Origin: Stieleria maiorica
GTDB taxonomy: Bacteria; Planctomycetota; Planctomycetia; Pirellulales; Pirellulaceae
Length of the DNA: 64,000 nt
NCBI RefSeq assembly: GCF_008035925.1
Contig: NZ_CP036264.1
Span: 9,830,123 to 9,894,122 of the forward strand
Direction: 5' to 3'
Made by a program: the position numbers and the translations under genes. Positions within the stretch are counted from its first letter, which is position 1. Each line of letters begins with the position of its first letter. Shown here in pieces: positions 60,874 through 64,000 of this stretch. The notes below the pieces were generated by a model, which did not search any database, was not told the DNA's origin, and saw only the letters and a program-made list of their open reading frames with translations.

Positions 60874-61291
60874 ACTCTTCGTCGTCGCCATCGCCGTCGT
60901 CATCCCAGTCGTCTTCTTCATCGTCGTCCCAGTCATCGGCTTCATCGTCGTCGAAGTCTTCTGATTCTTCGTCGTCATCGCCGAAGTCGTCGTCATCCTC
61001 GTCGTCGACTTCTTCCCAGTCGTCGTCCTCTTCGGCGTCTTCGTCCTCGTCGTCCTCCTCCTCGTCGTCGTCCTCGTCGATGTCGTCCCAGTCTTCGTCT
61101 TCGTCGTCGAAGTCATGATCGCCTTCGTACAGATCATCTTCTTCGTCTTCGATCACCGCCAGCGGCGTATCGACAACGGGATCGACGGGAAACCACAGCA
61201 ACGAATCATCGACCAGATGACCCGTCGTCGGTTCGGGAGAGGATGCAAACGGGTTGGTTGGGGTGACCGATGCGAAAGCAACAAGGCTCAC
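60866..61291 (-). CDS. Highly acidic low-complexity protein
   Basis: Of 141 residues, the first ~47 are ordinary (MSLVAFASVTPTNPFASSPE, then HLVDDSLLWFPVDPVVDTPL). From residue ~48 nearly every position is Asp or Glu with a few Trp (EEDDLYEGDHDFDDEDEDWD onward). I recognise no family. A highly acidic chain may bind Ca2+ or basic proteins, but this is unproven. The gene converges on hemA with a 6-base gap. The DNA is a repeating GTC/TTC-type triplet array, which could expand by slippage. Confidence 0.6.
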   Translation of the reverse strand: MSLVAFASVTPTNPFASSPEPTTGHLVDDSLLWFPVDPVVDTPLAVIEDEEDDLYEGDHDFDDEDEDWDDIDEDDDEEEDDEDEDAEEDDDWEEVDDEDDDDFGDDDEESEDFDDDEADDWDDDEEDDWDDDGDGDDEEWD

Positions 61292-61321
61292 GACTGACTC
61301 CTTCTTAGATGTCGAAACTGC

Positions 61322-62122
61322 TTAGCTCGAGTGTTCTGAATCAAATGGTTCTGGGTCTATTTCTGCATCTTCTTGCAACGGTTCCCAATTGATCGGCGGC
61401 AGGGCGTCGCCGGAGGGAAGTCCAAAAAGTTGTAAAAACTGCTTTGTTGTATCGTAAAGATAGGGTCGTCCGAGCTCTTCGCTTCGCCCGGAAATTCGAA
61501 TTAAATCGCGTTCCATCAGTTGCCGCAACAACTCCCCACAAGCCACACCACGAATTGCTTCGACGTCGGCGCGTGAAACCGGACCGCGATACGCGACAAC
61601 GGCCAGCGTCTCCATCATCGGCGATGATAACCGAACTGCTGAAGGTAAATGTCCCAGTCGGGCCAACCAAGGGGCATAAGCGGCGCGGGTTAACATTCGA
61701 AAACCCCCGGCGACCTGCTCGATCCGGATCGATCGACCCAAGTTGTCGTAAATCTGATTCAAGCGGCGGACAAGTGTACGGGTCTCCGTACCATCCGCCA
61801 AGTGAGCCAATTGGGCCAGTTTTCGCGTGGTCAACGGCGTTTTTGCGAGCAACAAGACTGCTTCCAATCGCATTCGCCGAATCGTCGGATCTTCATCTTC
61901 AGCCGCCTCGGCCGGCGATTGCTGTCCCGATTGCACAACCGGGTCCCGCGTCGCCCCGGGAAAAAGCACGTCGTAGGGACGCCGCGTGGATTTTGGCCGA
62001 CCGCCGACTGTCGCGCCGGCTGCCCGACCGACTGCTTCCCGCATCAACCAAGGCTGGCTGCCGTCGGCCGACATCATAGCGTGCATTCGCGGCGATTTGC
62101 GGAGCGATGTCGATCGATACAT
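61322..62122 (-). CDS. scpB: Segregation and condensation protein B
   Basis: The C-terminal ~190 residues are ScpB: RMRLEAVLLLAKTPLTTRKL, the winged-helix block EQVAGGFRMLTRAAYAPWLA, METLAVVAYRGPVSRADVEA, and SEELGRPYLYDTTKQFLQLF. ScpB pairs with ScpA and SMC in chromosome condensation. The first ~75 residues are low-complexity and do not match. ATG 62122 is chosen to avoid deep overlap with the divergent gene, but 62086 or 62218 are possible. No scpA is in view. Confidence 0.85.
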   Translation of the reverse strand: MYRSTSLRKSPRMHAMMSADGSQPWLMREAVGRAAGATVGGRPKSTRRPYDVLFPGATRDPVVQSGQQSPAEAAEDEDPTIRRMRLEAVLLLAKTPLTTRKLAQLAHLADGTETRTLVRRLNQIYDNLGRSIRIEQVAGGFRMLTRAAYAPWLARLGHLPSAVRLSSPMMETLAVVAYRGPVSRADVEAIRGVACGELLRQLMERDLIRISGRSEELGRPYLYDTTKQFLQLFGLPSGDALPPINWEPLQEDAEIDPEPFDSEHSS

Positions 62123-62184
62123 GGCATAAACTGGTGGATGCTGTACTTTGGCTGTAACTTTGATGGTTCGCCCAAACATCCCCA

Positions 62185-62925
62185 ATGGATGGCATCGTGT
62201 CCACGTCGGTCTCGTCAACCCGTTCGCCTAATTCACCCAACCGCTCTCGCAAGGGGTCGCGCCGTTCGCTGATCCTCGTAAGCTCGATTCTGAGCCTATT
62301 CTTGGTCGCGACCGTCGTGGCGATCAAGGGCAGTGTTTCCGGGACCGAGTTTGCGCCGAGCCATTTTCAGACCCGCCAATTCTCGTTTTACGAGATCCCG
62401 TTTTTCCACGTCCAAATCACGCCGATCACCCGGACGGACACGACCGGGCCGCTGGCACGTCAAATCCGGGCCAAAGGCTGGATCTCAATTGTCCGAGGAA
62501 AAAAGCCCAGCCATTGGCATCTGGTCTCGCTCCGACGAGGTCCGACGAACACCCCTGCTGTAGCCGGTTTGTTGACCGACACGATGCAGCTGCAAGATTC
62601 CGGCGGCCCGTTCTGGGTCGGCTGGAACAACGACCATCCCAACCGGGCATCCGTCTTGTGGCCCGCCGTTCAACGGCTGGCCGAGCGAGAATTGTACGTG
62701 ATGCTTCCCGAGCTGTTTCAATTGGCCCGGACATTGCCCGGCAAGGACAACGCCGGCGAATTGACCGCCGTGATCGATCGCTGGCTGGTCGATCAATACG
62801 TGATGTTGGTCAAGGACTTGCGGGACGCCGACCGCCGGGATTTGGCCGACGACCTGCTGGCCGAAGCCCGGCGTGATTACCCCGCTTCGCAACAATTGGC
62901 CGATCTCGACAGCCGTGGCGGGTGA
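62185..62925 (+). CDS. Membrane-anchored hypothetical protein
   Basis: The 246-residue product has one N-terminal membrane helix (LILVSSILSLFLVATVVAI) after a basic, Ser-rich 28-residue start. The outer part has FAPSHFQTRQFSFYEIPFFH, IVRGKKPSHWHLVSLRRGPT and DSGGPFWVGWNNDHPNRASV, then helical sequence. I recognise no family. Its stop precedes the cysteine desulfurase ATG with no gap (TGA at 62923-62925, ATG at 62926), so they are likely co-expressed. It is divergent from scpB. Confidence 0.75.
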   Translation: MDGIVSTSVSSTRSPNSPNRSRKGSRRSLILVSSILSLFLVATVVAIKGSVSGTEFAPSHFQTRQFSFYEIPFFHVQITPITRTDTTGPLARQIRAKGWISIVRGKKPSHWHLVSLRRGPTNTPAVAGLLTDTMQLQDSGGPFWVGWNNDHPNRASVLWPAVQRLAERELYVMLPELFQLARTLPGKDNAGELTAVIDRWLVDQYVMLVKDLRDADRRDLADDLLAEARRDYPASQQLADLDSRGG

Positions 62926-64000
62926 ATGATTTATCTGGACAACAACGCCACCACCGCGATCGACCCCCAAGTCGCCGACGTGATCCACGCCGAGATGCTG
63001 CGCGGGCCGGCCAATCCCTCCAGCCAGCACGCCATCGGCCGCGGCTGCAGCGATCGACTGGACGATGCCATCCAGCGAATCGGGGCCCGCCTCGGAAGCG
63101 ACCTGTCGTTGCCCGGCGGAGCCCGATTGATCATGACCAGCGGCGGCACCGAATCGAACAACCTGGCACTGGCCGGTTTAGCGAAACCCGACTCGCCGTT
63201 GGTCGTCAGCAGCATCGAACACGCCAGTGTGATCGGGTTCGCCCAGCAGGCTCAAAAGCAAGGCCGACACGTCCAGTTCCTGCCCGTCACTGCCGGAGGA
63301 GTGGTCCGTGTCGACGCGCTGCGACAGACCCTCGCCGATCTGGCCGGCCGGCAAGCGGTCGTCTCGGTGATGTCGGCCAACAACGAAACCGGCGTGGTCC
63401 AGCCGATCGCCGACGTCGCGGAGGCTTGTCGCGCTGCGGGTGCATTGTTGCACGTCGACGCGACCCAATCGATCGGCAAACTTCCCGCCACCATCGCCGA
63501 CCTCCCCGCCGCGGCGATCACCATCACCCCGCACAAATTTCACGGACCGGCCGGTGTGGGGGCGTTATGGATCGACGCCGGAATCAAACTCCGCCCCCTT
63601 CTGTTTGGTGGGGAGCAGCAACTGGTCACCCGGCCGGGGACCGAGCCGGTTGCGCTCGTCATCGGGATGGCCAAAGCGATCGAAATCGCTGTGGAAAAAC
63701 AGTCGGCGACCTGTCAGCAAATGGTCAGCCAACGGGGTCAATTCGAAGCGACGCTACGCCGCGAGTGCCCCGGGCTGTTGATCCACGGCGAAAACGAAAC
63801 CCGTTTGCCGGGAACGAGTTGTGTTTCTTTTGCGGGCACCGATCGGCAGTCGATGTTGATGGCGTTGGACTTCGCCGGGGTGGCCTGCAGCAGCGGATCG
63901 GCGTGCAGCAGTGGTAGCAGCCCTCCGAGCCATGTTTTGCTTGCCATGGGATCCCCCGAGTGGGCTGTCGGAAGTGCGATCCGGTTCAGCCTGAGCCGGT
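62926..64000 (+). CDS. Cysteine desulfurase (IscS/NifS type), C-terminus cut by window
   Basis: The visible 358 residues begin MIYLDNNATTAIDPQVADVI, the family start. The PLP-binding Lys lies in ITITPHKFHGPAGVGALWID, PLP contacts appear in TSGGTESNNLALAG and HVDATQSIGK, and the active-loop Cys in GVACSSGSACSSGSSPPSHV. The enzyme removes sulfur from L-cysteine for iron-sulfur clusters or tRNA thiolation. It immediately follows the membrane-protein gene. The final part lies outside the window, so group I or II and the partner scaffold are not determined. Confidence 0.93.
   Translation, partial: MIYLDNNATTAIDPQVADVIHAEMLRGPANPSSQHAIGRGCSDRLDDAIQRIGARLGSDLSLPGGARLIMTSGGTESNNLALAGLAKPDSPLVVSSIEHASVIGFAQQAQKQGRHVQFLPVTAGGVVRVDALRQTLADLAGRQAVVSVMSANNETGVVQPIADVAEACRAAGALLHVDATQSIGKLPATIADLPAAAITITPHKFHGPAGVGALWIDAGIKLRPLLFGGEQQLVTRPGTEPVALVIGMAKAIEIAVEKQSATCQQMVSQRGQFEATLRRECPGLLIHGENETRLPGTSCVSFAGTDRQSMLMALDFAGVACSSGSACSSGSSPPSHVLLAMGSPEWAVGSAIRFSLSR

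Overview
The window is GC-rich chromosomal DNA from a planctomycete, most likely a Pirellulaceae member of the Rhodopirellula/Rubripirellula/Stieleria type. This is inferred from gene content: a secreted sulfatase beside a sialidase-like protein and an SGNH hydrolase, Ser/Thr kinases fused to WD40 or TPR regions, an ECF sigma factor overlapping such a kinase, a large pyrophosphatase with an N-terminal extension, PQQ-type beta-propellers, and small lineage-type proteins. No database search was possible. About 45 genes are supported; no tRNA, rRNA, prophage or CRISPR array was seen.

Layout. 1-5,033 (minus strand): HPF, PTS IIA, HPr and enzyme I, then a DUF2344/TIGR03936 protein and the start of RNase E/G; this looks like a regulatory PTS linked to RNA and ribosome control, with no sugar permease in view. 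5,034-5,909 is non-coding and carries nested inverted repeats. 5,910-10,796: a small Lys-rich protein, agmatine deiminase, an M19 dipeptidase, a cupin, a zinc-ribbon protein and a type II NADH dehydrogenase. 10,911-18,725: a large secreted protein, a PQQ beta-propeller, an App1-like phosphatase and a membrane pyrophosphatase behind a sigma-54-type promoter match. 18,732-20,128: six 107-bp REP/BIME units, a REP-associated tyrosine transposase (RAYT) gene, then further units. 20,155-24,276: a sialidase-like, sulfatase and SGNH operon. 24,453-28,675: a Ser/Thr kinase/WD40 gene split over three frames. 28,865-36,229: a hypothetical protein, a HlyD/ABC exporter pair, CorA and a P1B-type ATPase. 36,550-41,808: a giant CheB-CheR-PAS-LOV-histidine kinase-receiver protein. 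42,163-46,590: a DHH phosphoesterase, an L-fuconate dehydratase-like enzyme and two hypothetical proteins. 46,766-51,239: sigma factor, kinase-TPR protein and outer-membrane protein. 51,769-55,760: a GT8-methyltransferase fusion and prolyl oligopeptidase. 55,945-64,000: ComEC, a HemX-like protein, HemA, an acidic protein, ScpB, a membrane protein and a cysteine desulfurase cut by the window edge.

The most notable points are: the RAYT gene between BIME arrays whose units each contain two matching GTAG-hairpins; a canonical LOV photosensor motif inside the CheB-CheR hybrid kinase; a mobile-element footprint in which a ~180-bp inverted-repeat element sits in a ~70-bp palindromic element with an 8-bp duplication and an empty site elsewhere in the window; a two-part A-rich/G-rich motif just after three stop codons; a double +1 frameshift in the kinase-WD40 gene; and the GT8-methyltransferase fusion.
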